A DNA stretch of 10,290 nt from Candidatus Aenigmatarchaeota archaeon (GTDB lineage Archaea > Aenigmatarchaeota > Aenigmatarchaeia > QMZP01), in assembly GCA_016202785.1 (NCBI GenBank), contig JACQOC010000129.1, positions 1 through 10,290 on the forward strand. The letters are read 5' to 3'. Below, in pieces: positions 1-7,149 of this stretch. Made by a program: the position numbers and the translations under genes. How positions within the stretch are numbered: position 1 is the first letter of the stretch; each line of letters begins with the position of its first letter. The notes under the pieces were generated by a model. The model did no database searches, was not told the origin of the DNA, and saw only the letters and a list, made by a program, of their open reading frames with translations.

Positions 1-18
1 CATGAAAGCAAAAGATTT

Positions 19-40
19 GCCGCGAGCACTTTCTCGCGGC
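19..40 (-). terminator. hairpin terminator-like element after the 163-aa gene
   Basis: A perfect 8-bp inverted repeat (GCCGCGAG at 19-26, CTCGCGGC at 33-40) encloses a 6-base loop. Read on the minus strand, the hairpin follows the stop of the 64-555 gene by about 23 bases and is followed by a T-rich tail (AAATCTTTTGCTTT), the usual shape of an intrinsic terminator. Archaeal termination often needs only the U-tract, so the stem could also serve in RNA processing. Confidence 0.55.
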
Positions 41-63
41 GTTGGGCTGCAAAGCTTCTAGCC

Positions 64-555
64 TTATTGCATTTCCTGGGTCGCTCTCTGGGCTGCAAGC
101 TCCTTGCCGTGTGCGTAATCAGAAAGATTCTTGGAAACATATATTATATGGCCACGGTATGGCAACAATTCCAGTTCCGCGCCAAGCGATAAGTGCGTGC
201 GGCCAAAGGCACGTTTCTCGGTGAATGTCTCGTTGACTTCTTTCACGAACTCTGCTATTATCTTATCCGCCTGTAGAGCATCGGTTGTAGATACCAAATA
301 TGCCGGCCTGCCGACAGTTGACTGGCCCCGATCAGTTGGCGGAGTCATGGAAGCGAACGCTATAGAAATGTCATATTTCTGCAACAAAACATCAATCTTA
401 TCCTCAACACCATTGGCTATTGCAGCAGCGGTGAACGGCGATCTTCGTTCTTTTTCAGCGAAAATGTATTCTGGTCCTTTTTGCTGTTCTGTATCTATTG
501 CTCCGCTACCGGTGCCGTCGAATCCGTCGGCGTAGAGAATTTCTATACCATCCAT
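64..555 (-). CDS. hypothetical protein, 163 aa
   Basis: I do not recognise this gene. It encodes a soluble-looking protein of 163 residues with no signal peptide, no membrane segment and no cysteine. The N-terminal part is rich in Asp and Gly (motif DGFDGTGSGA, about residues 10-19). The middle has an alternating hydrophobic pattern suggesting an alpha/beta fold, and a helix near residues 95-110 carries many charged residues. The ATG at 555 is favoured because a clear TATA-like ATTTAAAT lies at 578-585, 23-30 bases upstream, as expected for a leaderless archaeal mRNA. A terminator-like hairpin follows the stop. The region is more AT-rich than the rest (233 of 480 G+C for 61-540), so recent acquisition is possible. 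That it is a real gene is supported by promoter, ORF and hairpin together; its function is unknown. Confidence 0.6.
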   Translation of the reverse strand: MDGIEILYADGFDGTGSGAIDTEQQKGPEYIFAEKERRSPFTAAAIANGVEDKIDVLLQKYDISIAFASMTPPTDRGQSTVGRPAYLVSTTDALQADKIIAEFVKEVNETFTEKRAFGRTHLSLGAELELLPYRGHIIYVSKNLSDYAHGKELAAQRATQEMQ

Positions 556-577
556 GAGTTAACTAAAACAGCAAGAC

Positions 578-585
578 ATTTAAAT
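578..585 (-). promoter_or_regulatory. TATA box of the 163-aa gene
   Basis: ATTTAAAT lies 23-30 bases upstream of the ATG at 555. This is the spacing of an archaeal TATA box for an mRNA beginning at or next to the start codon. No Shine-Dalgarno site precedes that ATG, which fits leaderless translation. Confidence 0.5.
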
Positions 586-620
586 GCAACAAGTAACGGC
601 AATCCCGGCTTTCCAAGAGG

Positions 621-1406
621 TTACCAGCTCATCCTAGTCAGCTGGCCGCTCCGTCTCGCGTGCCGGAATATCAGGAAGAAGACCGGCAATGAAACGATCA
701 GGTATGCGGCGGCCGTGATCGCGCCCTGGACTATCAACGCCTGGTCCACGTAGCCGCTGAACACCAGGCTCCTGACGCCTTCGAACACCTTGGTGAACGG
801 CATTATTTCCGCGACCGGCTGGAGGAAGCCGGGCAGCACGTCTACTGAATAGAACGGCGCCGACAGCAGGATGAAGACCTCCATCGAGGTCCAGGTCAGG
901 AAGCCGTATTCGCGCCCTAGGGAAAGGACGATGGCCGCTATCATGATGGAAATGCCTATAGACCCGACCAGGGTTATGGCTATCATCTGGCCGATAGCAA
1001 CGAGGTGCGACATTATGATTACCAGGCCGAACACGTTCACCGCCAGGAACAGCAGTATGCCGAGCACGGCGAGAGACTCAATGGACGAGAAGATGACCCG
1101 GGCAGCTATGTACTCGTATTCGGAGATGCCGGACAGCAGCAGCTGTGTGAAGCTGCCGGTCCAGGTGTCGTCCATCATGTTGATGTTGACCGTATACTGG
1201 GCGCGGTGCGCGAAGCTCCAGAAGATGTTGGCGGCCAGGATTATCATGCCGGCCTCGACCGCAAAGTCCCGTGCGAACAGCGTGAAGAAGCCCCAGATCA
1301 ATAGCGTGGTCAGCGGGAAGTAGAACGTCTCCACGCTGCGCCACTTTACGCGCCAGAACAGCAGCCAGTCCCGATAGATCAGGGCCGCCAGCTTGTTAAG
1401 CCTCAT
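621..1406 (-). CDS. ABC-2 type transporter permease
   Basis: This 261-residue integral membrane protein is the expected membrane partner of the ATPase encoded just upstream. It has the ABC-2 permease layout: a short basic amphipathic N-terminus with aromatic and Arg residues (YRDWLLFWRVKWR, about residues 11-23), then about six hydrophobic helices near 28-45, 50-72, 105-130, 138-165, 172-190 and 228-250, ending in a basic cytoplasmic tail. The start is well placed: ATG at 1406 follows a GGAGGTG Shine-Dalgarno site (1411-1417) by 4 bases and overlaps the end of the ATPase gene by 11 bases, so the two are translationally coupled. The transporter would be an exporter for lipids, polysaccharide, drugs or peptides; the substrate cannot be read from the sequence. 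Confidence 0.88.
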   Translation of the reverse strand: MRLNKLAALIYRDWLLFWRVKWRSVETFYFPLTTLLIWGFFTLFARDFAVEAGMIILAANIFWSFAHRAQYTVNINMMDDTWTGSFTQLLLSGISEYEYIAARVIFSSIESLAVLGILLFLAVNVFGLVIIMSHLVAIGQMIAITLVGSIGISIMIAAIVLSLGREYGFLTWTSMEVFILLSAPFYSVDVLPGFLQPVAEIMPFTKVFEGVRSLVFSGYVDQALIVQGAITAAAYLIVSLPVFFLIFRHARRSGQLTRMSW

Positions 1407-2322
1407 CTTCCACCTCCTCGCCCAGCACTTTCACGAAATAATCCTCGAGCGTCGGCTTCTTAATCCGGATGTCGGTTATCCGCATGCCTTTGCCGGTGAG
1501 CATGGCGATCACGTCGCTGATGTCCTGGCCAGCCGATAGCGTCTTGTGCACCTTGCCATCCCTCGTTTCAAAGCCGTTGCGCTTCAGGAAAGCGCTATCC
1601 GCCTTCTTTAGCTGCAATATCACCCTATAGGTGCTGAACTCCTTGCGCTTGACACTCTCGATGCTGCCGGAGTCCACGATCCGGCCTTTGTTGATGAAGG
1701 CAACCCTATCGGCCAATTGCTCGACCTCGAGCATGTAGTGGCTGGTCAGGAGCATCGTTATCTTGCGCTCGCGGTTGATGCGCTTGATCTCCTTGCGGAC
1801 TTTTATCGAGATGTTCGGGTCCAGGCCGAGGGTCGGCTCGTCCATGACCAGCACCTCCGGCCGGTTGATGAGCGCCTTCGCGAAGCCGAGCCGCATCTTC
1901 TCCCCAGTCGATAGCACGCCATATTTCCTCGAAAGGATGTCGTCAAGGCCGAGGAAGCCGGCCAGTTCCTTGATCCGTTCCTGCCGCTGGCCTTTGCTGA
2001 GGCCGTACACGCGGCCGTAGAATTCCAGGATGTCCAGGCCGCTGAGCGCCCAATGGAAGCGGCCTTCGCTGGAAATGAAGTTTATCCGATCCAGCACCTT
2101 CCGTTCCTCGGCACGCATGCCCAGCACTTTCACGGTGCCGGAGTCCGGCAGCAGCAAGCCGGATATGATATTGATGAGCGTAGTCTTGCCGGCGCCGTTG
2201 GGGCCGAGCAGGCCGAAGATTTCACCTTTTTTTATGTCCAGCGAGACGTCATTGAGCGCGTGCACATACTCGCCCTTCTGCCTGAACTTCTTCGACACCC
2301 TTACGATTTCTATGGCTTGCAT
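1396..2322 (-). CDS. ABC-2 type transporter ATP-binding protein
   Basis: This 308-residue nucleotide-binding subunit powers the permease that follows it. Visible motifs in order are Walker A (GPNGAGKTT, residues 40-48), the ABC signature (LSTGE, 137-141), Walker B (VLVMDEP, 157-163, Glu162 catalytic), the D-loop (LGLDP, 165-169) and the switch histidine (His195 in TSHY). About 75 further C-terminal residues form the extension common in the drug/lipid exporter class. One oddity: where most family members have the Q-loop glutamine, the sequence reads ISSEGRFHWALSG (83-95), with Glu86 rather than Gln. ATG at 2322 is the first Met before a typical strand start. A weak GGG-type ribosome-binding site precedes it, and an AT-rich stretch (2331-2341) upstream is shared with the divergent tRNA-Arg promoter. 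Confidence 0.92.
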   Translation of the reverse strand: MQAIEIVRVSKKFRQKGEYVHALNDVSLDIKKGEIFGLLGPNGAGKTTLINIISGLLLPDSGTVKVLGMRAEERKVLDRINFISSEGRFHWALSGLDILEFYGRVYGLSKGQRQERIKELAGFLGLDDILSRKYGVLSTGEKMRLGFAKALINRPEVLVMDEPTLGLDPNISIKVRKEIKRINRERKITMLLTSHYMLEVEQLADRVAFINKGRIVDSGSIESVKRKEFSTYRVILQLKKADSAFLKRNGFETRDGKVHKTLSAGQDISDVIAMLTGKGMRITDIRIKKPTLEDYFVKVLGEEVEDEA

Positions 2323-2330
2323 GTCGACCC

Positions 2331-2342
2331 TTATTATTAATC
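2331..2342. promoter_or_regulatory. TATA-like box between ABC operon and tRNA-Arg
   Basis: TTATTATTAATC is centred about 28 bases upstream of the tRNA-Arg 5' end, the right spacing for its archaeal promoter. The same AT-rich run lies 9-20 bases upstream of the ABC ATPase start on the other strand. A second AT-rich run, AATTAAAAG (2352-2360), is 30-38 bases from that start and could be the TATA box of the ABC operon. Confidence 0.4.
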
Positions 2343-2365
2343 CTGCCTTCCAATTAAAAGCGAAA

Positions 2366-2438
2366 GGGCCCGTGGCTCAATGGATAGAGCATCAGGCTTC
2401 GGACCTGAGGGTTGGGGGTTCGAATCCCCTCGGGCTCA
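2366..2438 (+). tRNA. tRNA-Arg (anticodon TCG)
   Basis: A complete cloverleaf without intron. The acceptor strands are 2366-2372 (GGGCCCG) and 2431-2437 (CGGGCTC, one G-T wobble). The D stem is GCTC/GAGC. The anticodon stem is TCAGG/CCTGA around loop CTTCGGA, giving anticodon TCG at 2399-2401. The T stem is GGGGG/CCCCT around TTCGAAT. The discriminator is A2438, and CCA is not encoded, since TTG follows. It reads CGA and possibly other CGN arginine codons. Confidence 0.95.
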
Positions 2439-2471
2439 TTGATATTTGCAATTGTCATCACCAATAGGCTT

Positions 2472-2481
2472 GGAATCGATT
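2472..2481. repeat. perfect 10-bp palindrome
   Basis: GAATCGATTC sits between the tRNA-Arg 3' end and the stop codon of the minus-strand gene at 2498. The flanks extend the symmetry only imperfectly. A dimeric-protein binding site or chance are equally possible. Confidence 0.3.
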
Positions 2482-2497
2482 CAAATTGGTATCCCTT

Positions 2498-3124
2498 TCA
2501 ACCCATCCGGCGCTTTCCGATGGCCAGCTCAACCAGGCCTGGAAGCTTCTTGTAACCCCTTTCCCAGTTTATGTCGCTGCCGCGCATCCGATGTTGGAGG
2601 GTTTCCGCAATTTCTTCCCGGTTCGTCGGGTATGGCCGGCCACCAAAGCCTTCCATGCCTTTCGGGTACCAGCTGTATGCGATAGCAAAAGGCGAACCGC
2701 TTTTCGTGTAGCAAGCCGAGACCACACCGTTGTCGTGGCGCATCACATATGCCAGCTCGTCAGCGGCAATGACCTTGCCTTTGCCGGCGGGGCCGGCGGC
2801 CTCAGCCTCGTCCAGCAAGAATATGCCTATCGAGCACAGGTTTCCCTTGCCCTTGGGCCGCACGTGTAGCAGGGTCTCGCCCACCCGCAGCCTGGAATTT
2901 TCATGCTTGCCGGCGGTCGGCCGTTGGAAAGCGCGGGCGCCATTCTGTTCCATCTGGCCAGATGGATACCCTTTAGGGATAGCGATCTCATACCGGCCGT
3001 TAAACACCAGCTCCGCTTCCGCCATTTCCAGCACCTGCTCCGGCACGTGCATCGATCCGGCCAGCGGCCGGACGTCGGAAAGCTCGCCCAGGATGCGCTG
3101 GAATTCGGCTGCAATGTCTTCCAT
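2498..3124 (-). CDS. hypothetical protein, 208 aa
   Basis: I do not recognise this gene. It encodes a 208-residue protein without signal peptide or membrane helix. The N-terminus (1-16) looks helical and acidic. The middle contains an alpha/beta-like stretch with basic turns (HVRPKGKG near 87-94) and a strand-rich segment with SIGIFLLDEAE near 98-108. The C-terminal part is rich in Gly, Pro and aromatics (SWYPKGMEGFGGRPYP near 152-167) and ends in a basic tail. The start at 3124 is supported by TTTAAA at 3144-3149, about 20-25 bases upstream, with no ribosome-binding site, consistent with leaderless transcription. It is divergent from the membrane-protein/symporter pair and convergent with tRNA-Arg, so the context gives no function. 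Its base composition matches the core genes. Confidence 0.65.
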   Translation of the reverse strand: MEDIAAEFQRILGELSDVRPLAGSMHVPEQVLEMAEAELVFNGRYEIAIPKGYPSGQMEQNGARAFQRPTAGKHENSRLRVGETLLHVRPKGKGNLCSIGIFLLDEAEAAGPAGKGKVIAADELAYVMRHDNGVVSACYTKSGSPFAIAYSWYPKGMEGFGGRPYPTNREEIAETLQHRMRGSDINWERGYKKLPGLVELAIGKRRMG

Positions 3125-3273
3125 CAGCGATAAACGCGATTAGCTTTAAATTACCATTTACCAGGAACGATTGCTAAGCGATGCCCAAGAATGGCGCAAT
3201 CTAGGGAGGGCTAACCATAAGTCAATAGCCGTTTGGAAAGCGCAGCCTTTTTAGGCCTGCGGCTGAAATCAAG
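3125..3273. promoter_or_regulatory. divergent promoter region
   Basis: This 149-base spacer separates two divergent genes and carries a TATA-like element for each: TTTAAA (3144-3149) for the minus gene and CTTTTTAGG (3247-3255) for the plus gene, each about 20-28 bases from its start codon. Between them is a 6-bp inverted repeat (GATTGC 3169-3174, GCAATC 3196-3201) with a smaller GCC/GGC pair inside, which might be an operator or a chance hairpin. No other gene is visible. Confidence 0.4.
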
Positions 3274-3474
3274 ATGCCTTTCGGCAAGTCGAAAATCTTC
3301 TGGGCCCTAGTTTTTGCCGCGACCTTCATTCTGGCCTTGGATCCTTTCGGCCGGCACCTTGACCAAACCTTGGCCTTCGGCCTGCCGCAGGCCGTCATCT
3401 ATTACGTTGCGCTCCAATTGCTGCTGTTTATCGAGCTGTTGGCCTTTTCGCGGCTGTATTGGAGGCAAGCATGA
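3274..3474 (+). CDS. small two-helix membrane protein preceding the symporter (DUF3311-like)
   Basis: A 66-residue protein with two hydrophobic helices (about residues 7-24 and 38-60) and a basic C-terminus (RLYWRQA). Its stop overlaps the symporter start as ATGA, so the two are translationally coupled and probably act together in the membrane. Small two-helix proteins of the DUF3311 and YhdT/DUF997 type are known immediately upstream of SSF symporters, in the latter case the pantothenate symporter PanF. The pattern here (FGLP, then an aromatic residue before helix 2) fits DUF3311 better, but I assign this on size, topology and position, not on a search. ATG at 3274 has a TATA-like CTTTTTAGG about 20-27 bases upstream. 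Confidence 0.72.
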   Translation: MPFGKSKIFWALVFAATFILALDPFGRHLDQTLAFGLPQAVIYYVALQLLLFIELLAFSRLYWRQA

Positions 3475-4940
3475 TCGAACTGGCGGTCGTTGCCGTATAC
3501 TTGCTAGCCCTGCTGGCTATAGGCTATTGGGGCTACCGCAAGTCCGGCAAAACCCCGGAGGATTATTTCGTCGCCAACCGCAGCCTGGGCAAGGTCGTGC
3601 TGTTCTTCACGCTGGCTGCGACCAACTTCTCCGCCTTCTTTTTCTTCGGCTTTGCCGGCGCTGCGTACACCCACGGCTATTCCTACTATGGCATCATGGC
3701 GTTCGGCACGGCTTTTATTGCCGTCATGTTCTATGTTTTAGGTCGCAGGATCTGGCGTCTGGGAAAAGCCTATAGGCTGATCACGCCGAGCGAACTGGTT
3801 GGGGAAAGGTTCAAGAGCGACGGCCTGCGGGTGTTATTCTTGGCGGTCATGGTGCTGTTCACCATCCCCTACCTGGCGACCCAGCCTATAGGCGGCGGCA
3901 TCGCGCTCAGCAAGCTGACCGACGGCCTGATACCTTTTGAGACCGGTGCGGTGATCATAACTATAGCAATATTGTTCTATGTCCTGCTCGGCGGCATGCG
4001 CAGCGACGCCTGGACCGACGTCTTGCAGGGCGTCATCATGATCATCGCCATGCTGTCCGCGTTCGGCATTGTCCTGTCCGGCCTCGGCGGCCTGGAACCG
4101 GCCAACCAGCAACTGTTGGAGCAACGGCCAGAATTGTTTTCTCGGCCCGGCGCAAGCAATTTTTTCACGCCGCAAATCTGGTTCAGTTTCATGATTCTAT
4201 GGAGCCTGGCCAACCTGATGTTTCCCCAGCTGTTCGTACGGTTTTATGCGGCCAAGGATGAGAACGCGATAAAATGGAGCGCGCTGTTGTATCCGATCAT
4301 AACCATCATCCTGTTCACGCCGCCGATCATTCTGGGCGTGTTAGGCAACCAATATGTTCCGGGCCTGTTGGGCAAGGAGGCTGACCAGATACTGCCGAAG
4401 ATGGTTTCCTTGTTCAGCGGGCCGTTGCTGGCAGCTATCCTCATGACCGGTAGCTTTGCCGCGCTCATGTCCACTGCCGATTCGCAGCTGCTGGCGATGA
4501 GCTCGATGCTGACCCGCGATGTCTATGCCAGGTTTATCAACCGGCAGGCTAGCCAGCGCAAGCAGCTGTTGGTCGGAAGGCTGCTGGTGGCAGTGCTAGC
4601 GCTGGTTGGGCTGGCAGTTGCTCTCACCCCACAAGTGTCAATATTCGAACTGCTGGCCAGCACGACCTTCACTGGCCTGGCCATCCTGTTCCCCACCGCC
4701 TTTGCCGCTCTTTATTGGAAGAAGGCTACCGCCAACGCCTGCATCCTGTCGATTGTTTCCGGCGAATTGGCCTACTTGGCGTTCTATTTCGGCCTCATAC
4801 CGAAAGAATTGGCGTTCGGCTTCCTGCCGGCCATACCACTGGTGGCCTTTTCATCCTTTGTGTTGATTGTCGCCAGCCTGCTGGGCAAGCCAGACCAGCG
4901 CCATGCGGAAAACTTCCTTGCACCGGTTGAAAACAAGTGA
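3471..4940 (+). CDS. sodium:solute symporter (SSF family)
   Basis: A 489-residue transporter with about 13 hydrophobic helices, the usual SSF size and topology. It couples Na+ entry to uptake of a small solute. Diagnostic segments: TNFSAF (51-56) in the first core helix; GGMRSDAWTDVLQ (174-186), the conserved SSF motif before a central helix; and STADSQLLAMSS (334-345), followed by a TRDVY sequence, which carries the Ser/Thr residues of the Na2 site. A nearby in-frame TTG at 3459 was passed over: ATG at 3471 follows a GGAGG site (3461-3465) by 5 bases and overlaps the upstream stop. The substrate cannot be read from the sequence. SSF members with small partner proteins include carboxylate and pantothenate transporters. 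The gene ends 26 bases before the convergent pdxT. Confidence 0.93.
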   Translation: MIELAVVAVYLLALLAIGYWGYRKSGKTPEDYFVANRSLGKVVLFFTLAATNFSAFFFFGFAGAAYTHGYSYYGIMAFGTAFIAVMFYVLGRRIWRLGKAYRLITPSELVGERFKSDGLRVLFLAVMVLFTIPYLATQPIGGGIALSKLTDGLIPFETGAVIITIAILFYVLLGGMRSDAWTDVLQGVIMIIAMLSAFGIVLSGLGGLEPANQQLLEQRPELFSRPGASNFFTPQIWFSFMILWSLANLMFPQLFVRFYAAKDENAIKWSALLYPIITIILFTPPIILGVLGNQYVPGLLGKEADQILPKMVSLFSGPLLAAILMTGSFAALMSTADSQLLAMSSMLTRDVYARFINRQASQRKQLLVGRLLVAVLALVGLAVALTPQVSIFELLASTTFTGLAILFPTAFAALYWKKATANACILSIVSGELAYLAFYFGLIPKELAFGFLPAIPLVAFSSFVLIVASLLGKPDQRHAENFLAPVENK

Positions 4941-4966
4941 GCGCGCATGTTGCCTTTATCACTAGT

Positions 4967-5539
4967 TCAGTACACCTGCTCCAAAAAATAGCGGTGCAAC
5001 CTTAAGTCGCCGGTAAGTTCGGGATGGAACGCCGTCGCCAGGAGCTTGCCCTGCCGTGCGGCGATGATCCTGCCGTCCAGCTGCGCCAGCGCTTCGCACT
5101 TGCCGAACACTTTGCGGATCGCCGGGGCCCGTATGAACACTCCAGGAAATTGCCCCAACCCATTGATTTCTATAGGCTGCTCAAACGACTCCCGCTGCCG
5201 GCCGAACGCGTTCCTATCCACTTCCATGTCCATCAGGCCAAGGAGCCTTTGCCCGGTCTGCCGGGCCTGCTCCCCTGCTTCCTTGGCGAGCAGTATCAGC
5301 CCGGCACAGGTGCCGAAGATGGGCATGCCGCCTTTGGCCCGCTGCTGCACCATCTCGAACAGCCAGCTCTCCTCCAGCAGCCGACCTATAGTTGTGCTTT
5401 CGCCGCCTGGAATAATCAACGCTTCCGCTTCCGCCAAGCTTGCCAAGTCCTTTACCCAGGCGCCTTTGGCACCGAGTTTTTCCAGCGCTTCAAGGTGCTC
5501 GCTGACATCGCCCTGCAAACCCAACACACCAACTTTCAT
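4967..5539 (-). CDS. pdxT: pyridoxal 5'-phosphate synthase glutaminase subunit PdxT
   Basis: This 190-residue protein hydrolyses glutamine and passes ammonia to PdxS for PLP synthesis by the DXP-independent route. It is a class I (triad) glutaminase. The N-terminal GLQGD motif (7-11) and the GGEST oxyanion segment (45-49) are present. The nucleophile is Cys78 in FGTCAGL, and His172 and Glu174 in FHPEL complete the triad. DRNAFGRQ (108-115) is the typical PdxT signature. The length matches the family. ATG at 5539 begins directly with the MKVGVLGLQGD start typical of PdxT. The gene is third in the operon after pdxS and the cyclase-family gene, 37 bases behind the latter. That gap has an AT-rich AAAATTAG (about 5553-5560) but no good Shine-Dalgarno site. 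Confidence 0.97.
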   Translation of the reverse strand: MKVGVLGLQGDVSEHLEALEKLGAKGAWVKDLASLAEAEALIIPGGESTTIGRLLEESWLFEMVQQRAKGGMPIFGTCAGLILLAKEAGEQARQTGQRLLGLMDMEVDRNAFGRQRESFEQPIEINGLGQFPGVFIRAPAIRKVFGKCEALAQLDGRIIAARQGKLLATAFHPELTGDLRLHRYFLEQVY

Positions 5540-5576
5540 AATAGCACCAATCTAATTTTGGGCTACAGCTCCCTGC

Positions 5577-6182
5577 CTAATCAATGGCCGCAATTACCCG
5601 GCAGGGTGCGCCGTCGCCGTCCTGGATTTTCAACGGCAACACGTAGCATTGGAACCTTTTCCCCACCAACCCTTTCAAATTGACCAGGTTTTCGATGATC
5701 AGGATGTCGTGTTTGAAGAAAAGTTTGTGTAAGGCATATGGCTCGTTGTCGGGGGTAGGCGCATCCAGCCCGACCATCTTTATTTTTTTAGCAACCAGCT
5801 CTTGTGCGGTTTTGGGAGAGAGCACGGGATTGTTGGCAAAATAGCTCTTCTCGTAAACCTTGTCGCTGTGCGCGGTCAGGAAGAAAACTATATCCCCTTC
5901 CTTCACCGAGCCCAAATTGGCTTCAACCTCCTGCTGTCCCCTGGCGTCCAGGACGATGGCGGCACCGACAAATTTTTCCATCGGATAGTCGCTCAGCGTT
6001 TTGCCGTTGGCCAGCATATGGGAAGGGGCATCAATATGCGTGGCAAAGTGGGAGTGGAATGTCAAGACTTTCTTGCCTATGCCATCCTTTTCGGCAGTGG
6101 AAAACTGTCTTATGACAATTTCCGGGTCGCCCGGCCAGTTCGGCGTCTTGTTGTCGATGGATAGAGTCAAGTCGATTATCAT
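5577..6182 (-). CDS. cyclase/kynurenine formamidase-family metal-dependent hydrolase
   Basis: A 201-residue member of the KynB-type cyclase family (Pfam Cyclase), whose known members hydrolyse amides or cyclic compounds such as N-formylkynurenine and isatin with a divalent metal, usually zinc. The N-terminus DLTLSIDNKTPNWPGDPE (4-21) is the typical opening. The metal motif HxGTHxDxPxH appears as HFATHIDAPSH (45-55), with Ala in place of the usual Gly and all His and Asp ligands kept. A later YALHKLFF segment and a C-terminal PLKIQDGDGAP segment also match the family pattern. It lies between pdxS (27-base gap) and pdxT (37-base gap) on the same strand, so it is probably co-transcribed with PLP synthase. 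The substrate is unknown. A role in B6 metabolism is an inference from position only, and a tryptophan-related role is not supported by any neighbour here. Confidence 0.88.
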   Translation of the reverse strand: MIIDLTLSIDNKTPNWPGDPEIVIRQFSTAEKDGIGKKVLTFHSHFATHIDAPSHMLANGKTLSDYPMEKFVGAAIVLDARGQQEVEANLGSVKEGDIVFFLTAHSDKVYEKSYFANNPVLSPKTAQELVAKKIKMVGLDAPTPDNEPYALHKLFFKHDILIIENLVNLKGLVGKRFQCYVLPLKIQDGDGAPCRVIAAID

Positions 6183-6209
6183 AGCTGGATACCAACCAAA
6201 TTTACAACC

Positions 6210-7094
6210 TCACCGACTGCGCTCCTGCATCTTCTGCTCCGGCAACAGCGCTTTGGTATCGATGCCCTTCATCGCCTCGCCCAGGCCTTTCGACACCTTG
6301 AGCACAACGTCAGGTTGGTCGTAATGCCTAGTTGCTTCGACGATGGCCTTGGCGTACTTCTCTGGGCTGGACGACTTGAAGATGCCTGATCCCACGAAAA
6401 TGCCGTCTGAGCCGAGTTGCATCATGAGCGCAGCGTCGGCCGGGGTGGCAATCCCGCCAGCCGCGAAGTTAACGACGGGCAGGCGGCCCATGCCTGCAGT
6501 CTTCTCGACTAATTCCAACGGCACTTTGAACTCCTCCGCTTTTTTCTTGAGAAAAACGCGGTTACCTTTTGCTTTGGCCAACTCGGCCAGCTGGGTGTTC
6601 ATGGTGCGCATGTGCCGGACCGCTTCGACCACGTCGCCGGTGCCTGGCTCACCTTTGGTCCTGATCATGGCCGCCCCTTCATTTATTCTTCGCAAGGCCT
6701 CGCCCAAATTGCGCGCGCCGCACACGAACGGGATGGTGAACTTGCTCTTGTCTATGTGGGCGTCGTCAGCAGGAGTAAGCACTTCCGACTCGTCGACCAT
6801 GTCCACACCTATTGATTGCAACACCTGGGCTTCGGCAATGTGCCCGATCCGGCATTTGGCCATCACCGGGATGGTGACGGCCTTGGTGATCTTCTCGATT
6901 ATTGCCGGGTCGGCCATCCGGGCCACGCCGCCGGCCTTGCGGATGTCGGCAGGAACGGCATGCAACGCCATGACTGCTACCGCACCGGCCTTCTCCGCTA
7001 TCTTGGCCTCCTCTGGTGTGACCACGTCCATGATGACGCCGCCCTTCTGCATCTTGGCGAAGCCTTCCTTCAGCCGACTGGTGCCAACTTCCAT
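6210..7094 (-). CDS. pdxS: pyridoxal 5'-phosphate synthase subunit PdxS
   Basis: PdxS condenses ribose 5-phosphate, glyceraldehyde 3-phosphate and ammonia from PdxT into PLP. The protein is very well conserved: KGGVIMDV (17-24, Asp23 catalytic), VMAKCRIGHI (77-86, Lys80 the first Schiff-base lysine), DESEVLTPAD (101-110), RTKGEPGTG (145-153, Lys147 the second lysine), the NFAAGG phosphate loop, and the C-terminal LLPEQKMQER. I place the start at the second Met (7094), giving 294 residues as in typical PdxS. The preceding six residues from 7112 do not fit the family, and the TATA box at 7114-7122 is 20-28 bases from 7094, as for a leaderless mRNA. It is the first gene of the pdxS-cyclase-pdxT operon. 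Confidence 0.97.
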   Translation of the reverse strand: MEVGTSRLKEGFAKMQKGGVIMDVVTPEEAKIAEKAGAVAVMALHAVPADIRKAGGVARMADPAIIEKITKAVTIPVMAKCRIGHIAEAQVLQSIGVDMVDESEVLTPADDAHIDKSKFTIPFVCGARNLGEALRRINEGAAMIRTKGEPGTGDVVEAVRHMRTMNTQLAELAKAKGNRVFLKKKAEEFKVPLELVEKTAGMGRLPVVNFAAGGIATPADAALMMQLGSDGIFVGSGIFKSSSPEKYAKAIVEATRHYDQPDVVLKVSKGLGEAMKGIDTKALLPEQKMQERSR

Positions 7095-7113
7095 AAGCAA
7101 ATATGGCAGCATG

Positions 7114-7122
7114 GTTATAAAT
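7114..7122 (-). promoter_or_regulatory. TATA box of the pdxS operon
   Basis: ATTTATAAC on the minus strand, 20-28 bases upstream of the ATG at 7094. It would lie almost on top of the alternative ATG at 7112, so it argues for the 7094 start and a leaderless transcript. The 83-base spacer 7095-7177 also holds the promoter for the divergent methylthiotransferase gene. Confidence 0.6.
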
Positions 7123-7149
7123 CGACCGCATGTAGCAGGAAATGCCGGA

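Noticed and set aside
871..1323. Plus-strand 150-codon ORF opposite the ABC permease
   Set aside because: It lies entirely within the permease gene on the other strand and has no promoter or ribosome-binding site.
2030..2467. Plus-strand 145-codon ORF ending in an apparent AQWIEH/SNPLG sequence
   Set aside because: Its 3' part is the tRNA-Arg gene read as protein, and the rest is antisense to the ABC ATPase.
5024..5683. Plus-strand 219-codon ORF opposite pdxT
   Set aside because: It is a shadow of pdxT and the cyclase gene, with low-complexity composition and no motif.
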